Part shown: positions 1-8,758 of the stretch, one piece after another | Layout: every line of letters starts with the position of its first letter | Numbering within the stretch: the stretch's first letter is position 1 | NCBI GenBank assembly: GCA_023565505.1 | Contig: JAIMBI010000016.1 | Coordinates: 1-64,000, forward strand | Length of the DNA stretch: 64,000 bases | Source: Actinomycetes bacterium | GTDB taxonomy: Bacteria; Bacillota; Sulfobacillia; Sulfobacillales; JAIMBI01 | Direction of reading: 5' to 3' | Notes under the pieces: model-generated | Database searches by the model: none | The model's input: the letters and a program-made list of their open reading frames with translations, nothing else | Told to the model about the DNA's origin: nothing | Position numbers and translations under genes: made by a program

Positions 1-2
1 GG

Positions 3-1202
3 CGCGGCGGGCCCGCCCCCGCGCCCGCGGCCCTGGCGGCCGCCGCCAGCGCCGCCCTGGCGGCGGCCGGTCACCCGGCTGCCGCGGTGACGGCCGACCC
101 TGGGGGGGAGATCGTGGCCGTGGTGGCCGGGGAGGTCCTGGTCGCCCCGTCCGTGTGGTTGGCGGCGCCGGGAGGGGCGCTGACGCTGGCGGCCGGGACG
201 GGCGCGCCCGCGGCCTACGCCGGCGCCCTCCTGTTCGCCCGCCCGTCGCCCGGCAGCGGCCTGTGGGCGGTGGACGACCTGCCGCTGGAGCGCTACGTGG
301 CCGGCGTGGTGGCGCGAGAGATGCCCGCCTCCTGGCCCGAGGCCGCCCTCGAGGCCCAGGCGGTCGCCTGCCGCTCCTACGCCCTGTACGCCCTCGTCGC
401 CGGCGGGCGGGCCGGCGACCTGTACGAGCTCGTGGCCGGGCCCCAGGACCAGGTGTACGGCGGCCTGGGCGCGGAGACGCCGGCCACGGACGAGGCCACC
501 TGGGCCACGGCGGGGGAGGTGCTCACCTACCGGGGCGAGCCCATCCAGGCCCTGTACGAGCCCGACTCGGGCGGGTACACCGCCCCCAGCGCCGACGTGT
601 GGGGGACGCCGGTCCCCTACCTGGCGGCCGTGCCCGAGCCCCCCGGCTATCGGCCCCTGCGCTGGCGCGAGGTGCGCACCGGCCGCGAGCTGGAGGCGCT
701 GGTGCAGGCGGCCACCGGGGTGGACGTGGGACCGGTCCAGGCTGTCGCCCCCCTGCCGCCCCTGGGGCCGGGGGGCCGCGTCCTCGCCCTCGCCCTCACC
801 GGGCCGCGCGGCACGGTGACGGTGCGCGACGACCGCGTGCGCACCGCCCTCGACCTGCCCTCCGACGTCTTCGCCCTCAGGACCGACGCCGAGGTGGCGG
901 TGGAGGGCGCGGGCGGGAGGCGGCGCATCGCCCTCGCCCTCGAAGGGCTCACCGCCCAGGGCGCGGCGGTGGCGCACGTCCTCGGGCCGGGCGAGCGGGC
1001 GGTCGTGGTCGGCGCCGGCGCCGCGCGTGCCCTCCCCGCCGCCCCTGCCGCCTTCACCTTCGTCGGCCGCGGCCTGGGACCCGGCCTTGGCATGAGCCAG
1101 GACGGCGCCCTGTACATGGCCAGGCAGGGGGCGGGCGCCGCCGCCATCCTCCTGTACTATTATCGGGGTGTCGAACTCAGCTGGTGGTACGGGGGGCCGT
1201 GA
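3..1202 (+). CDS. SpoIID/LytB-domain protein (5' end outside window)
   Basis: LPLERYVAGVVAREMPASWPEAALEAQAVACRSYAL and GLGMSQDGALYMARQG are SpoIID/LytB motifs; frame stays open to the window edge with a hydrophobic signal-like segment. Confidence 0.85.
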   Translation, partial: RGGPAPAPAALAAAASAALAAAGHPAAAVTADPGGEIVAVVAGEVLVAPSVWLAAPGGALTLAAGTGAPAAYAGALLFARPSPGSGLWAVDDLPLERYVAGVVAREMPASWPEAALEAQAVACRSYALYALVAGGRAGDLYELVAGPQDQVYGGLGAETPATDEATWATAGEVLTYRGEPIQALYEPDSGGYTAPSADVWGTPVPYLAAVPEPPGYRPLRWREVRTGRELEALVQAATGVDVGPVQAVAPLPPLGPGGRVLALALTGPRGTVTVRDDRVRTALDLPSDVFALRTDAEVAVEGAGGRRRIALALEGLTAQGAAVAHVLGPGERAVVVGAGAARALPAAPAAFTFVGRGLGPGLGMSQDGALYMARQGAGAAAILLYYYRGVELSWWYGGP

Positions 1203-1687
1203 GCGTGGGCGACGCCTGGCGCGTGGGGGTGCCGTTCGGCCTCGGCCTGTTCGTGCTCTCCCTCCTGTCCACCGTCCCCTACTTCATCCCCTCCCTGTCG
1301 GATGCCGCCCTCGCCCGCCTGTCGGACGGCGTGGCTTTGGTCGCCTTCCTCGCCTTCCTGGAGGCGGGTAGGCGGGTGGGCAGGGCGGCGGGCGCCCCGT
1401 ACGGCGCCCTGGGGGCGGGCGTCGCCGGCTTCCTCGCCGCCCTGGCGGGGGTGCTTCAACACGCCCTGCTCCATGCCTCCCCGGCGTACGGCCGCTTCGT
1501 CCTGCACACCTACGGGCGGGCGGCGTACGCGGCGGCGGTGCGGGACGCCGGCGGCGTGGCGGCCATGGCCGGCATCTTCGGCTCGCTCATCGGTACCACC
1601 CTGCTGGGCGCGCTCCTGGGCCTTGTGGGCGGCTTCCTGGGGGCGCTGGCGGCGCCCCGGCGACCGCGGCCCCAGCCCGGCGCATAG
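1199..1687 (+). CDS. Small multi-pass membrane protein, unknown function
   Basis: GTG start overlaps the SpoIID stop; several hydrophobic segments. Confidence 0.65.
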   Translation: MSVGDAWRVGVPFGLGLFVLSLLSTVPYFIPSLSDAALARLSDGVALVAFLAFLEAGRRVGRAAGAPYGALGAGVAGFLAALAGVLQHALLHASPAYGRFVLHTYGRAAYAAAVRDAGGVAAMAGIFGSLIGTTLLGALLGLVGGFLGALAAPRRPRPQPGA

Positions 1688-1712
1688 GTGGAGGCGAAAG
1701 GGGAGGGGCGCC

Positions 1713-2699
1713 ATGGAACGGGTGTTGGCCCTGGAGTTCGCGCGCGTCACCGAGGCGGCGGCGATCGCGGCGGCGCGCCACATGGGGCGCGGCGACAAGG
1801 AGGCGATCGACGCCGCGGCCGTGGAGGCCATGCGCGCCATGCTGCAGACGGTGCGGGTGAGCGGCACCGTGGTGATCGGCGAGGGCGAGATGGACGAGGC
1901 GCCCATGCTCTACATCGGGGAAGAGGTGGGCGCCGGGGGCGAGCGCGTGGATGTGGCCGTCGACCCGGTGGAGGGGACGAACCTGGTGGCCAAGGGTCTG
2001 TCCGGCGCCATCGCCACCATCGCCGTCGCCCCTGCGGGCCATCTTTTGCATGCCCCCGACATGTACATGGACAAGATCGCCTGCGGCCCCGCCTGCCGCG
2101 GCCTCATCGACCTCGACCGCCCCATCGGCGAGACGTTGCGCCTCATGGCCCGGCGACTGGAGCGGCGGGTGGAGGACCTCACGGTGGTGATCCTCGACCG
2201 CGACCGCCATCGCGAACGCATCGCCGCCGTGCGCGCCGCCGGCGCCCGCCTGCGCCTCATCACCGACGGCGACGTCATCCCGGCGGTGGCGGCCTGCCTG
2301 CCGGAGAGCGGCGTGGACCTCATGCTCGGCATCGGCGGCGCCCCGGAGGGGGTGTTGGCCGCGGCCGCCGTGCGCTGCCTGGGGGGAGACTTCCAGGGCC
2401 GCCTGTGGCCGACGGACGAGGCAGAGCGGGAGCGCGCCCAGGCCATGGGGGTGGACCCCGACGCCCGTCTGGGCATGGAGGACCTGGTGCGCGGCGACGA
2501 CGTGATCTTCGCCGCCACCGGCATCACGGACGGCGACGTGGTGCCGGGCGTGCGCTTCATGGGCAACGAGGCCGCCCAGACGACCACCCTGGTGACCCGC
2601 TCCCGCACCGGCACCGTGCGCTGGGTGACGGCGCGCCACCACCTGGCGCGCAAGCGGCAGGCGGTGGGCAGCGCCGGCTGGCGCCTGCCGGAAGACTGA
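1713..2699 (+). CDS. glpX: Class II fructose-1,6-bisphosphatase (GlpX)
   Basis: GEGEMDEAPMLYIGEEVG, DPVEGTNLVAKG, KIACGP; RBS GGGGAGGGG before ATG. Confidence 0.9.
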   Translation: MERVLALEFARVTEAAAIAAARHMGRGDKEAIDAAAVEAMRAMLQTVRVSGTVVIGEGEMDEAPMLYIGEEVGAGGERVDVAVDPVEGTNLVAKGLSGAIATIAVAPAGHLLHAPDMYMDKIACGPACRGLIDLDRPIGETLRLMARRLERRVEDLTVVILDRDRHRERIAAVRAAGARLRLITDGDVIPAVAACLPESGVDLMLGIGGAPEGVLAAAAVRCLGGDFQGRLWPTDEAERERAQAMGVDPDARLGMEDLVRGDDVIFAATGITDGDVVPGVRFMGNEAAQTTTLVTRSRTGTVRWVTARHHLARKRQAVGSAGWRLPED

Positions 2700-2744
2700 C
2701 GCACAGGCGGCGGCCCCGGGCGGCCGCCTCGAGGGGGTGAAGGC

Positions 2745-4307
2745 GTGTCCTCGGCCGATCGACAACGGGCGGATGCCGCGACGGCGGCCGCGGGCCGGCC
2801 GGCGGGCCGACCCGCGGCCGCCGCCGCCTTCCCCCTCCCGGCCCTCACGCGCCGGCCCGGCTACCCGTGGATGGTGGTGGGGACGGTGTGCATCGGCGCC
2901 TTCATGGCCGCCCTGGACGCCTCCATCGTCACCATCGCCCTGCCCACCATCGGCGACTCCTTCCACGTGGGCCTCAACCTGGCGGCGTGGGTGACGATCT
3001 CCTACCTGCTCACCCTCACGGCCCTGGTGGTCACGTTCGGACGGGTGGCCGACCTGTTGGGCCGGCGCACGGTGTACACGGCGGGGTTCGGGGTGTTCAT
3101 CGTCGGCAGCGCCCTGTCCGGCGCGGCGCTGGGGTTCGGCATGCTGGTGGCGGCGCGCGTCCTGCAGGCGATCGGGGCGGGCATGCTGCAGGCGAACTCC
3201 GTGGCCATCGTCACCGCCGCCGCCCCTCCGGGGGAGCGGGGGCGGGCGATCGGATTCCAGGCCGCCGCCCAGGCCGTCGGCCTGGCCCTGGGACCGACGA
3301 TCGGGGGATTGTTGGTGAGCACCCTGGGTTGGCGGGCGATCTTCTACGTCAACGTGCCGGTGGGCCTCTTGGGCACCCTGGCGGGCGTCCTCCTGCTGCC
3401 GGACGACCGCCGGGCGCGGGCCGCGGCCGGCGACGCGCGCCGCGTGGGCTTCGACATCCCCGGCGCCGCCCTTCTCGCCGTCGCATTGGTCGGCCTCATG
3501 TTCGGCCTCACCCAGGGCTACAAGCTGGGGTGGGGGTCGCCCCGGGTCCTCGGCGCCTTCGCCGCCGCCGCCTTCGCCGCCGCCGCCCTGGTGGCGGCGG
3601 AACGCGCGAGCCGCGAGCCCCTCGTCCACCCCGCGCTGCTTCGCGTGCGCACCTTCGTGATCGGCAACGTCACCGGCCTCATGTCGTACGCCGCCACCTT
3701 CGGCGTGCTCTTCCTCGTACCGTACGAGTTCACGCGTGCCTTCCACCTGGGCACGGCCCTGAGCGGGCTTCTCCTCACCACCGTGCCGCTCGCCATGATG
3801 GTCGCCTCGCCCCTGGGCGGCATCCTGGGCGACCGCTACGGCTACCGCCGCATCACCGTGGCGGGCGGGGCCGTGCTCGAGGCGGGCATGGTGGGCCTCG
3901 CTCTGTTGGGCTTCTTCCGCAGCCCCTACGCCCTCCTGCCCGCGCTGGCCTTGGTGGGGCTGGGCATGGGGCTGTTCACGCCGCCCAACAACTCCTCGGT
4001 CATGGAGAGCGCCCCCCAGGAGCAGCTGGGCACGGCGGGGGGCGTGCTCAACATGGCGCGCTCGCTCGGCATGAGCATGGGAAGCGCCCTGGCCGCCACC
4101 CTGTACGCCTCCTTCCTGCTCGTGTACGCGGGGGCGGAGAACAGCCGCGCCCCCCTTCCCAACCTGGCGGCCTGCCGCGACGCCTTCCTCGGACTCGTGG
4201 TGGTGGCGGGGGTGATGGTCCTCCTCACGCTGGCGCGATCGGAGCGCCCGGGCGGCGGGCGCGTCCGGCACAGCCCGGACACACCCCTGTTCGCAGGCGA
4301 GGTGTGA
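2745..4307 (+). CDS. MFS transporter, DHA2 (EmrB/QacA-like) family
   Basis: FMAALDASIVTIALPTIGDSF and GRVADLLGRRTVY motifs, about 14 TM-like segments. Confidence 0.85.
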   Translation: MSSADRQRADAATAAAGRPAGRPAAAAAFPLPALTRRPGYPWMVVGTVCIGAFMAALDASIVTIALPTIGDSFHVGLNLAAWVTISYLLTLTALVVTFGRVADLLGRRTVYTAGFGVFIVGSALSGAALGFGMLVAARVLQAIGAGMLQANSVAIVTAAAPPGERGRAIGFQAAAQAVGLALGPTIGGLLVSTLGWRAIFYVNVPVGLLGTLAGVLLLPDDRRARAAAGDARRVGFDIPGAALLAVALVGLMFGLTQGYKLGWGSPRVLGAFAAAAFAAAALVAAERASREPLVHPALLRVRTFVIGNVTGLMSYAATFGVLFLVPYEFTRAFHLGTALSGLLLTTVPLAMMVASPLGGILGDRYGYRRITVAGGAVLEAGMVGLALLGFFRSPYALLPALALVGLGMGLFTPPNNSSVMESAPQEQLGTAGGVLNMARSLGMSMGSALAATLYASFLLVYAGAENSRAPLPNLAACRDAFLGLVVVAGVMVLLTLARSERPGGGRVRHSPDTPLFAGEV

Positions 4308-4356
4308 CGGGCGCCGTTCCGGAAACCCTTCCCCCTCTGGTTCCCGGCTTCGTGCC

Positions 4357-5124
4357 CTACGACTCGGGCCGGTGGGCGGGGGACGGGCGCCCTTGCGCTC
4401 TCCGGCGCCTGGCGTGGGCGGCCAGGCGGACCAGCTGTCCGAGGTAGTCGCGCGCCGGGCGCCAGCCGAACTTCGATCGCCCGTCGGCACGGGGGGCGAA
4501 GGCGATGGGGACCTCCGCCACCGTGCGGTAGCGACCGCGGGCCAGGACCTCGAGCAGCACCTTCCAACCGGCGCGCCCGAGGTCGAGGTCCGCCGCCACC
4601 TCCCGCCGCAGGGCGAAGAGACCGCTCGTCACGTCCCGTACCCACCGGGTACGGGGGACGGCGGCGTGGGCCAGGGTGCGGGCCACGGCCGAGACGAGGC
4701 GCCGGCCGGCGGGTAGGCCGCCGCCGTCGCCGCCGGGGACGAAGCGGCTGCCCACGGCTACGTCGGCGCCCGCCTCCAGGGCCGCCAGGAGCGGCGGGAG
4801 GGCCTCGGGCGGGTGCTGGAGGTCGCCGTCCATCACGGCCACAAGGCGGCCGCGCGCCAGGGCGAGGCCGTGCGCCACCGCCCCGCCCAGGCCGCCCTCG
4901 GCCCGGTCGCGGTGCTCCGCCCGCACCCGCGGGTCGGCGCGGGCGATGTCGGCCAGGCGGCGGGGCGTCGCGCCGTCGTCGCTGTCGTCGACGAACACGA
5001 CTTCGTGCTCACGCGCTGCCAGGGCGGCATGGATCCGGCGCACGAGTTCGCCCACCGCGGCCGCCTCGTTGCGGGTGGGGACGACGACGCTCACCTCCAC
5101 CGGCCGGGGCAGGGGGGCGGTCAT
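4357..5124 (-). CDS. Family 2 glycosyltransferase, polyprenyl-phosphate mannosyltransferase-like
   Basis: VSVVVPTRNEAAAVGELV, VVFVDDSDDGA, MDGDLQHPPE. Confidence 0.85.
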   Translation of the reverse strand: MTAPLPRPVEVSVVVPTRNEAAAVGELVRRIHAALAAREHEVVFVDDSDDGATPRRLADIARADPRVRAEHRDRAEGGLGGAVAHGLALARGRLVAVMDGDLQHPPEALPPLLAALEAGADVAVGSRFVPGGDGGGLPAGRRLVSAVARTLAHAAVPRTRWVRDVTSGLFALRREVAADLDLGRAGWKVLLEVLARGRYRTVAEVPIAFAPRADGRSKFGWRPARDYLGQLVRLAAHARRRRAQGRPSPAHRPES

Positions 5125-6683
5125 GCTGGGTGCGGCAGGGCGGACGCGAGGGCGGTCGGCATGCGTCCCTGGGCGGGGGCGTCCCAGGGGGCGAGGGCGG
5201 CCGGCGGGGGGGCGATGCGGGCCGTGGGCTCGCCCTGCCAGGCGGCCGGACCCTGGGCCGGGGCGGCGAGGGAGAAGCGGGCGTAGGCGGTCTTGCCGTC
5301 CGCCGTGAGGGCGTGCGTCCACTCCACCGCGAGGTAGAGGGGGCCGGCGACACCCGGCGCAGCGCCCGGAAGGCGGACGGCGTAGGCGGCGGCGGCCGTG
5401 ACCCGTCCCAGCCCCAGAGGGCGGACGGCCAGGATCCGGTCGCCGTGGAAGGCGAGGCAGTCGCGGTAGGCGTAGGCGCCCAATTGGGCGAGGGAGGGTG
5501 TCACCCACACCTGGGCGAGGACGAACGCCCCCCTCGGGCCCGACAGGGCGACGGCGGCGGCGCGGGCGCCGGGGCCGAGGACGGAGGCGTCGTCGAACGT
5601 ACCCAGGGGGGTGGCAGCGAACCCCGGCGGGCGGGGGACGAGGGAGTCCACCCGCAGGGAGCGGACGGCCACCGGACGGCCGAGGGCGCCGGGCGGGGCC
5701 ACGGCGGCCGGCAGGGCGACGGCGGTGAGGGCGACGGCCAGGAAGAGGCCGGCCAGGGTGCGGGAGGGGTTGGGCAGGGCGACGCCGTCCCCCGGCGCGG
5801 GAGGCTCGATGGGGACGAGGTCCCAGCGTGTGGCGAGCGCCGCCAGGAAGAGGGCGAGGACGACGAACAGGAGCGGGCCGAGCAGGGCATGCACCGGTCC
5901 CAGGGCGACGGCGGGCCCCCACAGGTGCAGCGCCGCCAAGAGGAGGAAGACGCGCACCAAGTTGGCCAGAAGGGCGAGCGCACCGGCCAGGAGGGCGAGG
6001 GCGATCTTTCCGCCTGCGTGCCCCGGGGCGCGCGTGAGGAGGAAGGGAAGGACCACCACCGCCGCCAGGAGAGCGTCGGCGCCGCTGCAGGCCGAGGCGA
6101 CGGTCACCGGCACGGCGTGGCCGCCGTGGGCGACGAAGAGCGTCCCCCCCGCCGCCACCCGCACCCAGCCGCGGGCGGCATGGGCGAGGAGGGGGTCGAG
6201 GAGGGCGCGGTCGAGGGCGACCAGAAGCGCCTGGGTGCGGTTCGCCGCCGCCGTCAGCAGGGGGGGCCAGGCGAGCCACAGGTAGGCGAGGGGAGCGGCC
6301 ACGGCACGCGTCGCTCCTACCCCGAACCACAGCCAAGCGAGAGCCAGCGCCCACAGGGGCCAAAGGGCGAGGGCAAGGTCGTGGGCGGCGAAGGCATACG
6401 GCCACAGGTGGGGTCCCGCCGCCACGAGGCCCCCCGTCCCGACGGCCAGGGCGCCTCCCGTCAGGGCGTCCACCTCGCCGTCGTCGGGGTAGGGGCGGAG
6501 GCGACGCAGGTTGTCGACCGCCCACACCATGGCGATGGGCGGCACCCACACGAGGTAGGCGAGGGGGGTGTCGGCCAGGGCCCAGCGGGCGAGGGGGAGG
6601 GCGTACGCGAGCAGGGGCCCGAGGGCGAGCAGCGCCCACGTGACCAGCCAGGACGTGGAGGGGCGGGGGGCGACGACGAGCAC
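5121..6683 (-). CDS. Exosortase/archaeosortase family protein with C-terminal EpsI-like extension
   Basis: Multi-pass membrane protein with the exosortase Cys (SACSGADAL), Arg (LANLVRVFLL) and His (GPVHALLGPLLF) motifs, followed by a soluble C-terminal domain. Confidence 0.85.
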   Translation of the reverse strand: MLVVAPRPSTSWLVTWALLALGPLLAYALPLARWALADTPLAYLVWVPPIAMVWAVDNLRRLRPYPDDGEVDALTGGALAVGTGGLVAAGPHLWPYAFAAHDLALALWPLWALALAWLWFGVGATRAVAAPLAYLWLAWPPLLTAAANRTQALLVALDRALLDPLLAHAARGWVRVAAGGTLFVAHGGHAVPVTVASACSGADALLAAVVVLPFLLTRAPGHAGGKIALALLAGALALLANLVRVFLLLAALHLWGPAVALGPVHALLGPLLFVVLALFLAALATRWDLVPIEPPAPGDGVALPNPSRTLAGLFLAVALTAVALPAAVAPPGALGRPVAVRSLRVDSLVPRPPGFAATPLGTFDDASVLGPGARAAAVALSGPRGAFVLAQVWVTPSLAQLGAYAYRDCLAFHGDRILAVRPLGLGRVTAAAAYAVRLPGAAPGVAGPLYLAVEWTHALTADGKTAYARFSLAAPAQGPAAWQGEPTARIAPPPAALAPWDAPAQGRMPTALASALPHPA

Positions 6684-6692
6684 GGCCCGGCG

Positions 6693-7280
6693 TCAGGCGG
6701 CGCGGCGCCGGCGCACGAGGGCGAAGGCGGCCAGGAGGGCGGCGGGGAAGACGGCGGCGTACGGCGCCTCGGGCAGCTGGTTGACGGGCGGTGGGGGGTC
6801 GATCGTCAGGCCGTAGGTGCCCGACCAGGGCGAACCCCGACCGCTTGCGTCGAACACGCGTACCCGCAGGCGGGCGTTGGTTGGGACGTTCACGTTGGGA
6901 AGGGTGAGCGAGAAGCTCCACGTGTCGCCCCCAGCCCATGTCAGCAAAAGCCGTCTGAAGCGGTAACGGACGTGGCCATTGACCTTGAGGCGCGCGTCCG
7001 CGGACGTTAGGCCGCCTCCGCTGTCTTTCAAGGTGGCTTTCAGGATCTGCCCGCCTATCCCATCGTGAGGTGTGGGCGAGACCACGGAGGGCGCGGGCAG
7101 GTCGTCGCCCTGGGTGTTGGCGGTGGGGGCGAGGATGCCGCTACCCCCCGGCGGCGGCGCTGCGGCTGCGGGCGCAGCCAGGAGGGCGAGGGGCAGGAGG
7201 GCGGCGAGGGCGGTGTGGCCCAGCGCGCGCCACGTTCGCCCCCGCCCTCGCCCCTGCCGCCGCCGCGCCGTCGCCCCCAT
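6693..7280 (-). CDS. Secreted protein with PEP-CTERM-like C-terminal sorting signal; putative exosortase substrate
   Basis: N-terminal signal peptide (RTWRALGHTALAALLPLALLAAPAAAA) and C-terminus LPEAPYAAVFPAALLAAFALVRRRRAA (PEP-like motif, TM segment, Arg cluster); directly upstream of the exosortase. Confidence 0.8.
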   Translation of the reverse strand: MGATARRRQGRGRGRTWRALGHTALAALLPLALLAAPAAAAPPPGGSGILAPTANTQGDDLPAPSVVSPTPHDGIGGQILKATLKDSGGGLTSADARLKVNGHVRYRFRRLLLTWAGGDTWSFSLTLPNVNVPTNARLRVRVFDASGRGSPWSGTYGLTIDPPPPVNQLPEAPYAAVFPAALLAAFALVRRRRAA

Positions 7281-7336
7281 ACGCGTCGCCCCCTCGGCCG
7301 CGGGGTTGGACATACTTGGCACCAGGATCCATAATA

Positions 7337-7360
7337 CGACACGACCGTCGCGTCGTGTCG
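7337..7360. promoter_or_regulatory. Perfect 9-bp inverted repeat in a divergent intergenic region
   Basis: CGACACGAC-CGTCGC-GTCGTGTCG between the 7280(-) and 7374(+) genes. Confidence 0.55.
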
Positions 7361-7373
7361 ACCCGCGCCTCGC

Positions 7374-8576
7374 ATGCTCGGAGGGGATGGCGTGGCCGCC
7401 GAGTTCCGCCGCTCCTGGCGTGGCTACGCGCCGGCAGCCGCCGCCCACGCCCTGGCCGTTTGGGAGGCCGCCCTCGCGGCCCGGGAGCGCCGGGCGGAGG
7501 CGGCGGCGTCGGCGGCGCGGGCACGGGCGGAGCGCTTCCTCGCCCAGGCGGCGGCAGCCGTGCGGGGAAGGGAACGGCCGGCACCCGGGCTGGCCGAAGG
7601 GACGCCCCCACCCGCGGAGGAGGGGGACGGGGGGCCGCCCGCCCCGCCCTCCCTCCCCGTCGCCCCGTGGGGTCTCAGGCGTACGGACGTGGACGCCTAC
7701 GTGGCCTGGCGCCTCACCCAGCACGAGGGCCGGGTGCAGCGGGAACGCGAGGCGGAACGGGCCTGGAGGGAGGCGGCCGAAGCGCTCTCGGCCCTGGCCG
7801 GCGAGGTGGAGGCGCAAGCCGCCCAGGCCCGGGCGGGGGCGGAGGGGCTGGCCGTCGGCTTCCCGGCGTCGGGGGCGCTGGCCCTTGTGCCGGAGCGGGC
7901 GGTCCCCGCCCCACCCCGGTCTGTGCCGGCCCGCCCCGCCGCCAGGGCGGAGGGAGTGGCGGACGCCGCAGCGCCCGGCCGCGCCGTGGCGGCGCGCATC
8001 CTGCCGGCGGCAGGGGCGGACGGGGGATGGCTGGCCGACCTCTTGGGGGAGGCGCCCTACCGGGTACCCCTTCCCCCGCCCCATCCCCGGCTGGTGGGAC
8101 GGGAGGGCGAAGAGCTGGGCCGGGCCGCCGCCGTCCACGTGGCGGGCTACCCGCCGCGCCCCCTCGCCCTCGAGTTGGAGGGCGCCGGGCCCGGGGGAGG
8201 GCGCCTGGGCGTGGGGGCGGAAGACGTGGCGGCGGTGCACGGCGACCGGGTGCGCCTGCGGCCGGCGGCGCGGGCGCGCTCGTTGGGCGAGCTGGTGCCG
8301 GCGGCGGGCGACGGCACCGCCACCCCCTCGCCCGTGGTGATCCTCGTGGGGCCGTGCGACGCCTTCGCCCCCCTGCAGGCGGTGGCCGACGCGCTGACCG
8401 GCATGCCCGGGGTGCACGTCGACTTCTGCCTGTACCGCGACGGCGTGTACCGCATCGACGGCCGCGCCGCCGACCTGGGCCGCCTGGCCGCCCTCCTGGC
8501 CGAGCTCACCGCGGTGACGTCGGTGACGGTGGAGGGGGAGACGGTGCACGTGGGCGTACGGGAGGAGGGGGCGTGA
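7374..8576 (+). CDS. Hypothetical protein with coiled-coil/DivIVA-like segment and C-terminal alpha/beta domain
   Basis: Long ORF starting an overlapping operon; Ala/Glu/Arg-rich helical N-terminus, RRTDVDAYVAWRLTQHEGRVQ segment. Confidence 0.7.
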   Translation: MLGGDGVAAEFRRSWRGYAPAAAAHALAVWEAALAARERRAEAAASAARARAERFLAQAAAAVRGRERPAPGLAEGTPPPAEEGDGGPPAPPSLPVAPWGLRRTDVDAYVAWRLTQHEGRVQREREAERAWREAAEALSALAGEVEAQAAQARAGAEGLAVGFPASGALALVPERAVPAPPRSVPARPAARAEGVADAAAPGRAVAARILPAAGADGGWLADLLGEAPYRVPLPPPHPRLVGREGEELGRAAAVHVAGYPPRPLALELEGAGPGGGRLGVGAEDVAAVHGDRVRLRPAARARSLGELVPAAGDGTATPSPVVILVGPCDAFAPLQAVADALTGMPGVHVDFCLYRDGVYRIDGRAADLGRLAALLAELTAVTSVTVEGETVHVGVREEGA

Positions 8577-8758
8577 GGGCGCGCCTGACCGCCCTGGTCC
8601 TGGCGGTGGCGACCGCCCTTGCCGTGCTCGTGGTGTTCGTGGGCGTCTTCGCCCTCGTCGACACCCTCCCCCTGCTGCTCTTCGCCCTGGCGGCCATCGC
8701 CTACGCCGTCCTGTCCGGCGTGCGCGGGGCGCCGCCGGGAGGGGGCACCGGCGCGTGA
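8573..8758 (+). CDS. Small two-TM membrane protein
   Basis: GTG start overlaps previous stop and TGA overlaps next start; hydrophobic 61 aa. Confidence 0.6.
   Translation: MRARLTALVLAVATALAVLVVFVGVFALVDTLPLLLFALAAIAYAVLSGVRGAPPGGGTGA

Noticed and set aside
1587-4490. Very long antisense ORFs (e.g. 967 aa minus, 1104 aa at 36085..39399, 971 aa at 20711..23626 upstream part)
   Set aside because: High GC removes stop codons; these are Arg/Pro/Gly/His-rich, lack family motifs, and oppose or overlap clear genes.
7333-7341. TAATACGAC resembles the first bases of the T7 promoter
   Set aside because: Match stops after 9 nt (continues ACGACC, not TCACTATAG) and overlaps the palindrome; coincidence in a natural chromosome.
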